Source of the DNA: CAZUMJ01 sp964621605
Lineage (GTDB): Bacteria; Actinomycetota; Acidimicrobiia; Acidimicrobiales; Iamiaceae
Direction: 5' to 3'
DNA: 64,000 nucleotides
NCBI GenBank assembly: GCA_964621605.1
Contig: CAZUMJ010000009.1
Span: 23,225-87,224 of the forward strand
Shown here: positions 49,154-57,629 of the stretch, in pieces
Layout: every line of letters starts with the position of its first letter
Numbering within the stretch: the first letter of the stretch is position 1
Notes under the pieces: model-generated
What the model was told of the DNA's origin: nothing
Seen by the model: only the letters and a program-made list of their open reading frames with translations
The model's database searches: none
Translations under genes and position numbers: made by a program

Positions 49154-50450
49154 GCCCAACACGGTGCGCGCCGACGACGCCGCTCGCGGCCACGCGGACG
49201 ACCTTCTCGCTTTCGTCGACGCTTCCCCTACCCCGTTTCATGCGGTCACCGAGGTAGCTCGACGACTCACCGCCGCTGGATTTCGACAACTCGAGCGAGT
49301 CGACGCATGGCCGTCGAGTGGCGGGCACAACTACGTCATCGAGGACGGTGCGCTCGTGGCATGGGTCGACCAGGGTCGCGTCCCCCATGCCCCCCTCAGC
49401 CTGGTCGGAGCGCATTCCGACAGCCCAGGGCTGCGGCTGAAGCCGTCACCGACGACCGAGCAGGGCCATTGGCGGCAGCTCGCCGTCGAGGTGTACGGCG
49501 GGCCGCTCCTCAACTCCTGGCTGAACCGTGAGCTCGGGCTCGCAGGGAGAGTCGCTGTAGACAGCTCGAACGGGATCGAGCTCCGTTTGCTGCACGATGC
49601 GCGCCCCCTGCTGTACATCCCGCAGCTCGCCATCCACCTCGACCGAGAGATCAACGACCGCGGGCTCCAGCTCGACAGGCAGCGCCACCTGACCCCCGTC
49701 TGGGCCCTCGACGACGCGCCAACCGTGCAGGACTACCTCGCCCAGCAATTGGCGGTGCGACCCGACGAGGTGCGCGCGTTCGATCTGATGCTGGTCGACC
49801 TCGCCCCCTCCGGCTACGCCGGGCTTCACGACGAGTTCATCGCCGCGCCCCGACTCGACAACCTCTGCTCCTGCCATGCAGGGCTCACGGCGCTCCTCGA
49901 CATCCCAGCCGACGGCGACACGGTGCCGATGCTGGTCCTGTTCGACCACGAGGAGGTCGGCAGCACGAGCGCGCGGGGTGCAGCCGGATCGTTCCTCTCC
50001 CACGTCGTCGAACGCTCCGTCACCGCTCGCGGCGGCACCCGCGATGACCTCCTCCGGGCACTCGCCGGCTCGTGGGCGATCTCGGCGGACATGGCGCACG
50101 CAACACATCCCAACTACGCGGAGCGTCACGACCCGAATCACACCGTCCGCTGTAACGCTGGCCCGGTGCTGAAGGTGAACGCGAATCAGCGCTACGCGAC
50201 AGACGCGCCGGGTGCCGCTCGCTTCTCGCGGGCCTGCGAACAGGCCGCCGTGCCCATGCAGCACTTTGTGAGCCGGAACGACCTTCCATGCGGCTCGACC
50301 ATCGGACCGGCGTTGGCGGCCCAACTCGGCGTGCCCACCGCAGACGTCGGCGTTGCGCAACTCTCGATGCATGCCGTACGCGAACTGTGCGGCGCGCTCG
50401 ACCCTCACCAGTTCTCTCGCGCGCTGCACGCCTTCCTCGCGTTGACGTGA
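49131..50450 (+). CDS. M18 family aminopeptidase (aspartyl aminopeptidase-like)
   Basis: A 439-aa cytosolic dinuclear zinc aminopeptidase that removes N-terminal residues from peptides. Metal and catalytic motifs of the clan are present: GAHSDSPG, DNLCSC with the bridging Asp, FDHEEVGSTSARGA and a late His in QLSMHAVRE. Length and N-terminus (FVDASPTPFHAV) fit the family. ATG 49131 lies 23 nt inside the DUF4388 gene; ATG 49143 is equally possible. It is followed by the helicase gene with a GTGA overlap. Confidence 0.92.
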   Translation: MTSSMSAEPNTVRADDAARGHADDLLAFVDASPTPFHAVTEVARRLTAAGFRQLERVDAWPSSGGHNYVIEDGALVAWVDQGRVPHAPLSLVGAHSDSPGLRLKPSPTTEQGHWRQLAVEVYGGPLLNSWLNRELGLAGRVAVDSSNGIELRLLHDARPLLYIPQLAIHLDREINDRGLQLDRQRHLTPVWALDDAPTVQDYLAQQLAVRPDEVRAFDLMLVDLAPSGYAGLHDEFIAAPRLDNLCSCHAGLTALLDIPADGDTVPMLVLFDHEEVGSTSARGAAGSFLSHVVERSVTARGGTRDDLLRALAGSWAISADMAHATHPNYAERHDPNHTVRCNAGPVLKVNANQRYATDAPGAARFSRACEQAAVPMQHFVSRNDLPCGSTIGPALAAQLGVPTADVGVAQLSMHAVRELCGALDPHQFSRALHAFLALT

Positions 50451-52078
50451 CCCGCGCGATCCGCCTGCGTGCCTGGCAACAGCGCGCCCTCGACCAACTC
50501 GCCTCGAGCGACGACCCCAACTTTCTCCTCGTCGCGACGCCGGGTGCCGGTAAGACGACCGTGGCCCTTGCCGCCCTCCGCCGACATCTGGCGGCGAAGC
50601 CCGGAGCACGAGGAGTCGTCGTCGTCCCGACCGCACACCTGAAGTTCCAATGGGCCGAGGCAGCCACCCGGTTCGACCTCAACCTCGAACCCGAATGGGC
50701 CGCAACCGACGGCACCCTCCCCGCGGATATGCACGGCGTGGTGACCACCTATCAGCAGGTCGCTCGCAGCTCCCGGCAACTCGCGACGCTGGCCAGCAAC
50801 TCGTTCGTCGTGCTCGACGAAGTCCATCACGCGGGATCCGACCTGGCATGGGGCGAGGCGGTGCGCACCGCGTTCACCCCGGCAGCGCGCCGGCTGTCGC
50901 TCTCGGGCACACCGTTTCGCTCCGATACCCAGGCCATTCCGTTCATCACCTACAAGGCTGACGAGGCACGCGCGCAGTTCGACTACGGCTACGGCGCGGC
51001 GCTGGGTGATCGTGCCGTCGTCCGCCCAGTGGAGTTCCCACGCCTGAACGGGCACATGGAATGGACGGCGCCCGACGGGAGCTTGCACGCGGCCTCGTTC
51101 GACGATGACCTCGACAGCACGCTCGCGGCCCAGCGTCTTCGCACCGCCCTGTCCCTCGATGGGGAATGGCTTCCTGCGGTATTGGACGCCGCGCACAGCC
51201 GGCTCGTCGAGGTGCGACGTGAGCAACCAGACGCCGGAGGCCTCGTCATCGCGTCGGACCAGGACCACGCCCGTGGAATCGCCGCCATCCTGCGCGCCCG
51301 ACACGGCGTCGAATCCGTGGTCGCGACCTCCGACGACCCTGAGGCGACGGCCCGCATAAGCCGCTACCGAGCGGGGACGCAGCCGTGGATCATCGCCGTG
51401 CGCATGGTCTCGGAGGGTGTCGACATCCCGCGCCTGCGGGTCGGCGTCTTCGCCACCACCACGACGACGGAGCTCTTCTTCCGTCAGGTCATCGGACGCC
51501 TTGTCCGATGGACACGCGGTGAGGCGCACCAGCGGGCGTACCTCTTCATCCCCGACGACCCCCGCCTTCGCGCACGTGCGCATCAGATCGCAGAGCAGCG
51601 TCGCCACAGCTTGCGCCGCGACGTGCAGGACGTGGAGCGCACGACGGCGGACGCGACGGCGTTCGATCGGCCAGACGAACAGCTCTCCCTATTCGCCGCC
51701 TTGAGCGCGGTGCCGATCGGAGAGCCCGCAGCGACGACCTCGCTCGCCGACTCGGCATCGGATGACACCGACGTCGAGCGCGAGGAGCTCGGTTCGCTCT
51801 TCCTGCTCGACCCCCTGCCGCATGCCGGCGTCACGGCGACGCCTCCGAGCGACGAGCAGAAGACTGGTCCAGCCCTCTCCCCCGCCGCCCGACGACGGCA
51901 GCTCCGTGAACGCAATGCCGCGCGGGCCGCGGACCTGGTGCGCCTGACCGGCATGGCGCATGCAGCAGTGAACGCGGAGTTGAACCGTCTCGTGGGATTG
52001 CGGCGCGTCACCGAGGCGACGGAGGTGCAGCTCCAGCAACGACTCGAAGCAGCCGACCGCTGGATCCGCTCAGTCTGA
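50447..52078 (+). CDS. DEAD/DEAH-box helicase family protein (SF2)
   Basis: A 543-aa predicted nucleic-acid-dependent ATPase. Motif I is ATPGAGKTT, motif II LDEVHH, motif III SGTPFR, and motif VI FRQVIGRLVRW. The layout resembles XPB/type-III-restriction-like SF2 enzymes rather than RecQ or RecG. From about residue 380 the sequence is charged and linker-like, then ends in a helical segment with RRRQLRERNAARAADLV and a small helix-hairpin. GTG 50447 overlaps the aminopeptidase stop as GTGA; the open frame above it is shadow sequence. It is not next to a nuclease or methylase, so there is no sign of a restriction system. Confidence 0.85.
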   Translation: MTRAIRLRAWQQRALDQLASSDDPNFLLVATPGAGKTTVALAALRRHLAAKPGARGVVVVPTAHLKFQWAEAATRFDLNLEPEWAATDGTLPADMHGVVTTYQQVARSSRQLATLASNSFVVLDEVHHAGSDLAWGEAVRTAFTPAARRLSLSGTPFRSDTQAIPFITYKADEARAQFDYGYGAALGDRAVVRPVEFPRLNGHMEWTAPDGSLHAASFDDDLDSTLAAQRLRTALSLDGEWLPAVLDAAHSRLVEVRREQPDAGGLVIASDQDHARGIAAILRARHGVESVVATSDDPEATARISRYRAGTQPWIIAVRMVSEGVDIPRLRVGVFATTTTTELFFRQVIGRLVRWTRGEAHQRAYLFIPDDPRLRARAHQIAEQRRHSLRRDVQDVERTTADATAFDRPDEQLSLFAALSAVPIGEPAATTSLADSASDDTDVEREELGSLFLLDPLPHAGVTATPPSDEQKTGPALSPAARRRQLRERNAARAADLVRLTGMAHAAVNAELNRLVGLRRVTEATEVQLQQRLEAADRWIRSV

Positions 52079-52115
52079 TGCCGCGAGGCGCACGGGCGTG
52101 GCGCCCGTGCGCCCA

Positions 52116-52997
52116 TCAGGTGAGGTCGCTGGGCCAGTTCGGTTGCATGAGGTGCCACTGCTCTGGCGCCGCCTTGATCAGCTCACCGAGTGCATGCGCC
52201 AAGTCTTCCGTCACACGCCGCGCATCGGCGCGCAGCCCCGCGGAGCGACTCGTATCGAGAGGGGCCTCGATGCGCGCGCGATGGTCGCGCCCGTGGAAGT
52301 ACACGGCTGCCGGCAACAACGGCGCGCCCGAGCGCATCGCCAGCACCGCTGGGCCAGCGGGCAGCGTCGTCGTCTCACCCAAGAACGGCACGGCGATCCC
52401 GTCACCGCCCAAGTCGCGATCGCACAACAGACACAACACCCTGTTCTCGCGCAGGGCACGCAGCGACGCGCGCCCGGCCTCGGGCCCAAGGGGAACGATC
52501 TCCATCCCGAGGGTGGTGCGCAACTCGACGAACCATGCCGCGAGCTCAGGGGGTTGCACCGGTTCCACCACTGCCGTCACACCGACTCCGTGGACTGCGG
52601 TGAGCCAGAACGCGGCCCACTCCCAGCCACCAAGGTGCGGCAGCGCCAGGATCGCCCCACGGCCCTCGCTGAGCGCCGCGTCGAGGTGCTCGACGCCTTC
52701 GAGCACGAACCCGTCGTCGATCTCCTGGACGGACATCCCGGGCAACCGGAACGACTCCATCCAATAGTGCACGTAGGAGGCAAAGGTCTCTGCGGTAGCC
52801 CGATGCACGACGGACGACGGAAGACCCGGGCCATAGACACGTGAGAGGTTGCGTGCGACCTGTGCTGCCCGCCCGGGCATGAGGTGCGGCGCGACACGCG
52901 CCAACCCACGCTCAACCGGACGAAGAGCGGCGCATGGGAGCGCCCGCGCGATGAGCTCCGCGGCGCGGTACGCGACATACGTCGCAGGAGGAGGCAC
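52116..52997 (-). CDS. Phosphatidylinositol mannoside acyltransferase-like (LpxL/HtrB family)
   Basis: A 293-aa membrane-associated acyltransferase. The catalytic HxxxxE reads HLGGWE, and CDRDLGG and PFLGETTTLPAGPAVLA are family blocks. In mycobacteria the corresponding gene (Rv2611c, PatA) lies directly behind the phosphatidylinositol-phosphate synthase gene and acylates PIM. The same order is seen here with a 13-nt gap, which strongly supports this function over lipid A acylation. GTG 52997 is the start. The PimA mannosyltransferase that follows in mycobacteria is absent; the next gene is the convergent helicase. Confidence 0.85.
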   Translation of the reverse strand: MPPPATYVAYRAAELIARALPCAALRPVERGLARVAPHLMPGRAAQVARNLSRVYGPGLPSSVVHRATAETFASYVHYWMESFRLPGMSVQEIDDGFVLEGVEHLDAALSEGRGAILALPHLGGWEWAAFWLTAVHGVGVTAVVEPVQPPELAAWFVELRTTLGMEIVPLGPEAGRASLRALRENRVLCLLCDRDLGGDGIAVPFLGETTTLPAGPAVLAMRSGAPLLPAAVYFHGRDHRARIEAPLDTSRSAGLRADARRVTEDLAHALGELIKAAPEQWHLMQPNWPSDLT

Positions 52998-53010
52998 CGG
53001 GCGCTCCGCC

Positions 53011-53688
53011 TCAGCGACGAGGAATACGGCTTCGCCGCGTCGCGCGAGTCGTCGTACGGGCCGTGCGCCGAACCTGCCACCGGCCCGGCTGCGGTGCCTG
53101 GCGAGGTGGTGACGAGGCCTGTCGCCACACCTTTGCGAAGCGCTGCACCGCGGTCACAAGCGTGCCAGCAAGCATGAGCCACAGCACCCAGACGAGGAGA
53201 CCGTCGAACAGCAGACCAAGAGCCAGCGCGATGAGGCGCTCCGCCCGCTCCATGAGGCCGCCACGCGCATCGAAGCCGAGAGATTCGGCTTTCGCCCGTT
53301 CGTAGGAGATGAGCATCGATGCGCCCAAGACCGCCAACGGAAGAACGGCGACGCGGCCGGGTTGGCGTGTGGCAAGGAACCACGCCACCCCGCCGAGCAG
53401 CACTGCATCTGCGACGCGGTCGCTGACCGAGTCGAAGAATGCCCCTCGTGGCGATGCCGTACCCGATGCCTTCGCCACGGCACCGTCGAGGACATCTGGA
53501 ACCGCGGCCAGCACCAGGAGCACGAGCCCGGCACGGAGAGCACCGGCGCCGATCGCAACGGCCGAGGCACATGCCATGAGCACACCGAAGCCGGTCAGAT
53601 GGTCGGCCGAGATGCCGGTCCGCCTGATGCGCAGACCGATCGGTCGAAGCTTCTGCTCTGCCGTAGCCCGGAAGTGTCCGTCGAACAT
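53011..53688 (-). CDS. CDP-alcohol phosphatidyltransferase, probable phosphatidylinositol phosphate synthase
   Basis: A 225-aa membrane enzyme expected to join CDP-diacylglycerol and inositol 1-phosphate. The family motif appears as DVLDGAVAK, eight residues, then GxxxDxxxD (GAFFDSVSD). The usual Arg of DGxxAR is Lys here. The N-terminal block LRPIGLRIRRTGISADHLT matches actinobacterial PIP synthases. About five helices are visible and a basic tail ends the protein. ATG 53688 has GGAG 6 nt upstream; the open frame above is shadow. It heads a two-gene operon with the acyltransferase. Confidence 0.86.
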   Translation of the reverse strand: MFDGHFRATAEQKLRPIGLRIRRTGISADHLTGFGVLMACASAVAIGAGALRAGLVLLVLAAVPDVLDGAVAKASGTASPRGAFFDSVSDRVADAVLLGGVAWFLATRQPGRVAVLPLAVLGASMLISYERAKAESLGFDARGGLMERAERLIALALGLLFDGLLVWVLWLMLAGTLVTAVQRFAKVWRQASSPPRQAPQPGRWQVRRTARTTTRATRRSRIPRR

Positions 53689-53800
53689 GCGTGCTCCAGT
53701 GAGGTGACGCAGCCAGGGTACCAAGCACGCGCTACGGCTCCACAACATCCCCGCTGACCGGGGCATAAGGTGAGGCCTACTGCTCACGTGGGGGGTCGTC

Positions 53801-55861
53801 ATGGAGCCGTTCCCGTCGGACAGGATCCGCAACGTCGCGCTGGTCGGGCACCAGGGTGCCGGCAAGACCACCGTCGCGGAAGCGTTGCTCCACAGGTCGG
53901 GAGCCATTGCGCGCCGAGGACGCGTAGAGGACGGGACGACCGCGTGTGACTGGACCCCCGAGGAGCACGACCGGGGAACCACCCTCACCCTCTCGATCGC
54001 GCCGGTCATCTGGCGATCCCACAAGATCAACCTCCTCGACACCCCCGGGTACGGCGAGTTCGACGGCGAGGTGAGCGCAGCGCTGCGCGTCGCCGACCTG
54101 GCGCTGTTCGTCATCGGTGGCACCGACGCCGCCCACACCCGTACCCGCGTCTTGTGGGATCGAGCAGCGGCGCTCGGCATCCCGCGGATGATCTTCATCA
54201 ACAAGCTCGATCGCGACGGCACAGCATTCGAGGAGCAGGTCGATCGGCTGGGCGCCGCGCTGGGGGCGCAACTGCTCCCCCTCGAACTTCCACTTCTCGA
54301 AGGCCCCGCCCTGGCCGGCCTCGTCGACGTGCTGCGCGAGCGCGCCCTGCAGTATCACGACGGCGTGCCGTCCGAGGTCCCGCTTCCCGAGAACGTGACC
54401 GCGCACGAGCACGAGGTGCACGGCCAGGTGGTCGAGGGCATCGTCGTGGGAGACGACGCGCTCCTCGAGGGGTATCTCGAGGGCACCGAGCCGCCCGTCG
54501 AGGTCTTGGAGGCAACGCTCGCCCGTGCACTCATCGACGGAGACCTCATTCCTGTGCTGGGGGGATCTGCGCTCGAGGAGGTCGGCATCGACCAGCTCGC
54601 GGATGCGATCTGTGCATTTGGTCCTTCGGCAGCTCGGCCAGGCGAGGTGCGCTCCGCAGGCCACGAGCAGGAGGCATCGAACCGGCAGATGGCTGCGCCC
54701 GAACCGGCGGTACTCGCCCAGGTGTTCAAGACCATCGTCGACCCCTACCTCGGCCGGATCTCCTTGCTGAAGGTCCACGGGGGAACGCTCCACGCGAACG
54801 ACCACCTCGTAAATGCCCGCACCGGGCACGACGAGCGCCTCCACAGCCTGTCCATCCTGCGCGGACACGACCACGAGCCGGTCCGTGAGGCCTCGACCGG
54901 CGACCTCGTCGCGGTCGCGAAGCTCAGCGACGCCGCGACGGGCGACACGCTCGCCCAACGAGGCGACCCCCGCGTGCTGCCCGTAGCGCCCTGCCCAGAG
55001 CCTGTGTACGCGTTGGCGGTGCAGGCGACCGCACATGCCGACGAGAACAAGCTCGCCACCGCGTTGCGCCGGCTCTGCGAAGAGGACGCGAGCCTGCACG
55101 TGCGCCACGACGACGAGACGCACCAAACGCTCCTCGAGGGTGCGGGCGAGACACACCTCGCGGTCGCGATCGACCGCTTGCGACGGCGGCACGGACTCGA
55201 CGTGCACACCGAGGAGGTGGCCATCCCCTATCGCGAGACCGTCACGGCGACTGCGACAGCCGAGGGCCGCTACAAGAAGCAGTCGGGAGGCCACGGTCAG
55301 TTCGGCGTCGTCTCCCTTCGCATCGAACCGCGGCCCGCGGGCAGCGGGTTCGAGTTCTTGGACGAGGTCGTCGGCGGCGCCATCCCCCGCCAGTTCATCG
55401 CAGCGGTGCGCACCGGCGTCGAGGAGGCGATGGCGGAGGGCGGCGTCCTGGGGCACCCCGTCGTCGACATCGCGATCGCATGCACCGACGGACGTCACCA
55501 CCCCGTCGACAGTTCGGAGATGAGCTTCAAGATGGCCGCGAAGCTGGCGTTCCACGCCGCCGAGGCCGAGGCGTCGCCGGTGGTGCTCGAACCCTTCAGC
55601 CACCTCGAGGTCACGGCGCCAGCCTCACTGCAAGGCGATGTGCTCGGTGACCTGGCAACCCGTCGTGCCCGCGTCCAAGGCACCAGCGCGGTCACCGCCG
55701 ATGAGATCTGCATCAGCGCCACCGCGCCTCGCGCGGAGCTGCGCCGCTACGCCGTCGACCTCCGAGCTCTGACCGCGGGACAGGGCACCGTGTCGTTCAC
55801 CGCTGACGGCTTCGAGCAGGTGCCGGCTTCAGCGGCTCAGTCGCCGGCAGCCAAGACCTGA
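53801..55861 (+). CDS. Elongation factor G-like protein (EF-G2/FusA2 type)
   Basis: A 686-aa translational-GTPase paralogue with all five EF-G domains. G1 is GHQGAGKTT (residues 16-24) instead of AHIDAGKTT, and switch I is HDRGTTLTL. G3 is DTPGY with Tyr84 where the catalytic His normally stands, and G4 is NKLD. Domain IV keeps SGGHGQFG. The mycobacterial EF-G2 is reported to bind guanine nucleotides but lack ribosome-stimulated GTPase activity, which the Tyr would explain. ATG 53801 follows a GGGGGG run. It breaks the thrS-HIT-pgsA gene order known from mycobacteria. Confidence 0.9.
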   Translation: MEPFPSDRIRNVALVGHQGAGKTTVAEALLHRSGAIARRGRVEDGTTACDWTPEEHDRGTTLTLSIAPVIWRSHKINLLDTPGYGEFDGEVSAALRVADLALFVIGGTDAAHTRTRVLWDRAAALGIPRMIFINKLDRDGTAFEEQVDRLGAALGAQLLPLELPLLEGPALAGLVDVLRERALQYHDGVPSEVPLPENVTAHEHEVHGQVVEGIVVGDDALLEGYLEGTEPPVEVLEATLARALIDGDLIPVLGGSALEEVGIDQLADAICAFGPSAARPGEVRSAGHEQEASNRQMAAPEPAVLAQVFKTIVDPYLGRISLLKVHGGTLHANDHLVNARTGHDERLHSLSILRGHDHEPVREASTGDLVAVAKLSDAATGDTLAQRGDPRVLPVAPCPEPVYALAVQATAHADENKLATALRRLCEEDASLHVRHDDETHQTLLEGAGETHLAVAIDRLRRRHGLDVHTEEVAIPYRETVTATATAEGRYKKQSGGHGQFGVVSLRIEPRPAGSGFEFLDEVVGGAIPRQFIAAVRTGVEEAMAEGGVLGHPVVDIAIACTDGRHHPVDSSEMSFKMAAKLAFHAAEAEASPVVLEPFSHLEVTAPASLQGDVLGDLATRRARVQGTSAVTADEICISATAPRAELRRYAVDLRALTAGQGTVSFTADGFEQVPASAAQSPAAKT

Positions 55862-55903
55862 CCGAGCGACCGACCGGCTCCGACGGTGTGCCAAGGTGAC
55901 GAC

Positions 55904-56410
55904 ATGCGTGATGGCTTCACCCTCCCGCCGCTATCGCCGGCCGATGCGGTTGCCACCCTGCGATCCCTTCCTCGCCGCTTCCAGGCGATCGTCGCTCCTC
56001 CGGCGCCAGACGATCCGCTGAGCGCGACACCCGACGATCCCGACGCTGAAGGATGGCGGCCGACCCAGCGGTTGGCCCGTGTGGCAGCCCTGCTGGCGCA
56101 AGCAGCGCCGTCGCTCGATCAGGTGCTTGTCCGGGACGACCCGGCTCTCGACCCCGGCGCACTCACCCCAGAGCCCACGGCCGCTCCGGGCGGCTCCGGG
56201 ACTGCTGACGTGACCGCATCGCACGTCCCGTCGCTGCTCGACGAGCTGACAGCTGCCGCCACGCGCCTGGCCGACCTGGCTTCGGGCGTCCCGGCGGAAG
56301 CCTGGGCTCGCCCGGCCCACGTGGGCGACACCGCAGTGCAGGCGATCGACCTTCTCCGTCACGCCGTGGCGGGCGCGATCGTGCACCTCCGCGCGCTGGA
56401 ACGCTGCTGA
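55904..56410 (+). CDS. Hypothetical protein, possibly a DinB-like four-helix protein
   Basis: A 168-aa acidic soluble protein. The spacing of helices, with a Trp (EGWRPTQRLARVAALLAQA) and a C-terminal LRHAVAGAIVHLRAL, is reminiscent of DinB/YfiT-type proteins. The three metal-binding His expected in that fold are not clearly present, so I would not call it an enzyme. The middle (residues 75-110) is Pro/Gly/Asp-rich. ATG 55904 has AAGGTG upstream. It follows the EF-G2 gene by 42 nt and may be co-transcribed. Confidence 0.55.
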   Translation: MRDGFTLPPLSPADAVATLRSLPRRFQAIVAPPAPDDPLSATPDDPDAEGWRPTQRLARVAALLAQAAPSLDQVLVRDDPALDPGALTPEPTAAPGGSGTADVTASHVPSLLDELTAAATRLADLASGVPAEAWARPAHVGDTAVQAIDLLRHAVAGAIVHLRALERC

Positions 56411-56421
56411 GCCACCGAAGG

Positions 56422-57054
56422 TCAGGCCTGGTCGAGGCGACCGTCGAGCTTTGACCAATCCTCGGGATTGTCCTCGATGAACCAATGGACGACTTCGCCG
56501 TCGACCCCGTCGACCAGCACCAAGCCACGCTGAAGCGGTACATCCTCGGCGGAGTAGACGAGCAGCCTCCACGTCGGGCGGCTCAGCACGCCTCGCCACC
56601 CGAGCTGTGCTGATGCGTGACCGATGGCGAACCCCACGACCTTGCTCGCACGTGCAAGCGCGGCTTGCTCGTCGATGTCGAGGTTCCAGCCGGCCACAAG
56701 GTGATACGCGCCCGCAACGGCGAGCACGGCCGCGGCAACGACGAAGCCGCCGTTCAGCAGCACCGGGCTCGAACCGCGCGTGAGCGCCCATGCAGCGAGC
56801 AGGGCGAGCGCGAGCAACAAGTACAGATAGCCGGGCACTCGGCGCCGATTGTTGTTCGGGAAGAGATACGGCCCCACGAACTCCGCCGCGTTGAGGTCTT
56901 CCGGGAGCTCGTCGCGCACCTCGTGGTCGTCGACGGGAGCACCCTGCGCGACGTCGGCGGCGGTCACCTCGCCGCCCAGCACAGACGCCTCATCGGCACG
57001 CGACGATGACGAGACGTCGTCGCTCGGGTCGGCGGAGTTCGGATCGTCGGCCAC
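56422..57054 (-). CDS. Hypothetical membrane protein with two helices
   Basis: A 210-aa protein. An acidic disordered N-terminus (about residues 1-55) is followed by LFPNNNRRRVPGYLYLLLAL, TM1 and TM2 (about 75-92 and 98-118). A C-terminal soluble domain follows, with GFAIGHASAQLGWRGVLSRPTWRLLVYS and a final EDNPEDWSKLDGR. It is not recognised as an enzyme; similar proteins seem to occur next to the HIT gene in other actinobacteria. GTG 57054 is fixed by TACCGT 8 nt upstream (leaderless). It converges on the DinB-like gene. Confidence 0.68.
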   Translation of the reverse strand: MADDPNSADPSDDVSSSSRADEASVLGGEVTAADVAQGAPVDDHEVRDELPEDLNAAEFVGPYLFPNNNRRRVPGYLYLLLALALLAAWALTRGSSPVLLNGGFVVAAAVLAVAGAYHLVAGWNLDIDEQAALARASKVVGFAIGHASAQLGWRGVLSRPTWRLLVYSAEDVPLQRGLVLVDGVDGEVVHWFIEDNPEDWSKLDGRLDQA

Positions 57055-57062
57055 GACGCACG

Positions 57063-57068
57063 ACGGTA
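57063..57068 (-). promoter_or_regulatory. Leaderless -10 element of the two-helix membrane protein gene
   Basis: Minus strand TACCGT, 8 nt, then GTG 57054. It lies between the end of the HIT gene and this gene, so this gene has its own promoter. Confidence 0.5.
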
Positions 57069-57113
57069 CCCGCCCCTCGCACTGCTGCCCAAGAGCGAGG
57101 GCGGTGAGAGGAG

Positions 57114-57629
57114 CTACACCCACGCCTCGCGGAGACGCTGCCACGTCACGTCGAGTGCCTCAGGCAAGACCCTGGTCTCTGCAACCGCGGTCATGAAGTT
57201 CGAATCCGCAAGCCAGCGCGGAAGGCAGTGCACGTGCAGGTGGTCGGGCACCCCCGCGCCCGCACCCTTCCCGAGGTTCAACCCGACGTTGACCCCATCA
57301 GGACGGTACGCGAGCTTGATCGCGCGCACGGCACGCGTGACGCCATCCCACAACTCGGCGTGCTCATCGGGGCGAAGCTCCTCGAGGTTCGGGACGGCGC
57401 GCTGCGGCAACACCATCAGATGCCCACTCCCGTAGGGATAGGCGTTGAGGATGGCGAAGCACGACTCACCTCTCCAGAGGATGTGGGTGCGCGCATCTGG
57501 CTCGTCGAGCTGAAAGAGCCGCTCGAACAGCGAGAGGCCCGACGCGTCAGGACGCAGCTGTGCGTCGTCCTCGCCGACCGCGCGCATGTAGGAGGTTCGC
57601 CAGCCTGCCCAGATCCGATCGATGCTCAC
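57114..57629 (-). CDS. HIT family protein, Rv2613c-like Ap4A phosphorylase/hydrolase
   Basis: A 171-aa cytosolic nucleotide hydrolase/transferase. The histidine triad reads HLHVH, preceded by GLNLGKGAGAGVPDH. The N-terminal block WAGWRTSYM and ILNAYPYGSGHLMVLP match the group whose mycobacterial member, next to thrS, is an Ap4A phosphorylase. Ap4A is made by aminoacyl-tRNA synthetases such as ThrS, which may explain the conserved pairing; this is inference. GTG 57629 overlaps the thrS stop as GTGA. Confidence 0.9.
   Translation of the reverse strand: MSIDRIWAGWRTSYMRAVGEDDAQLRPDASGLSLFERLFQLDEPDARTHILWRGESCFAILNAYPYGSGHLMVLPQRAVPNLEELRPDEHAELWDGVTRAVRAIKLAYRPDGVNVGLNLGKGAGAGVPDHLHVHCLPRWLADSNFMTAVAETRVLPEALDVTWQRLREAWV

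Noticed and set aside
50447..52078. Restriction or defence system around the SF2 helicase
   Set aside because: No methylase, nuclease or other defence gene is adjacent; its neighbours are an aminopeptidase and lipid genes.
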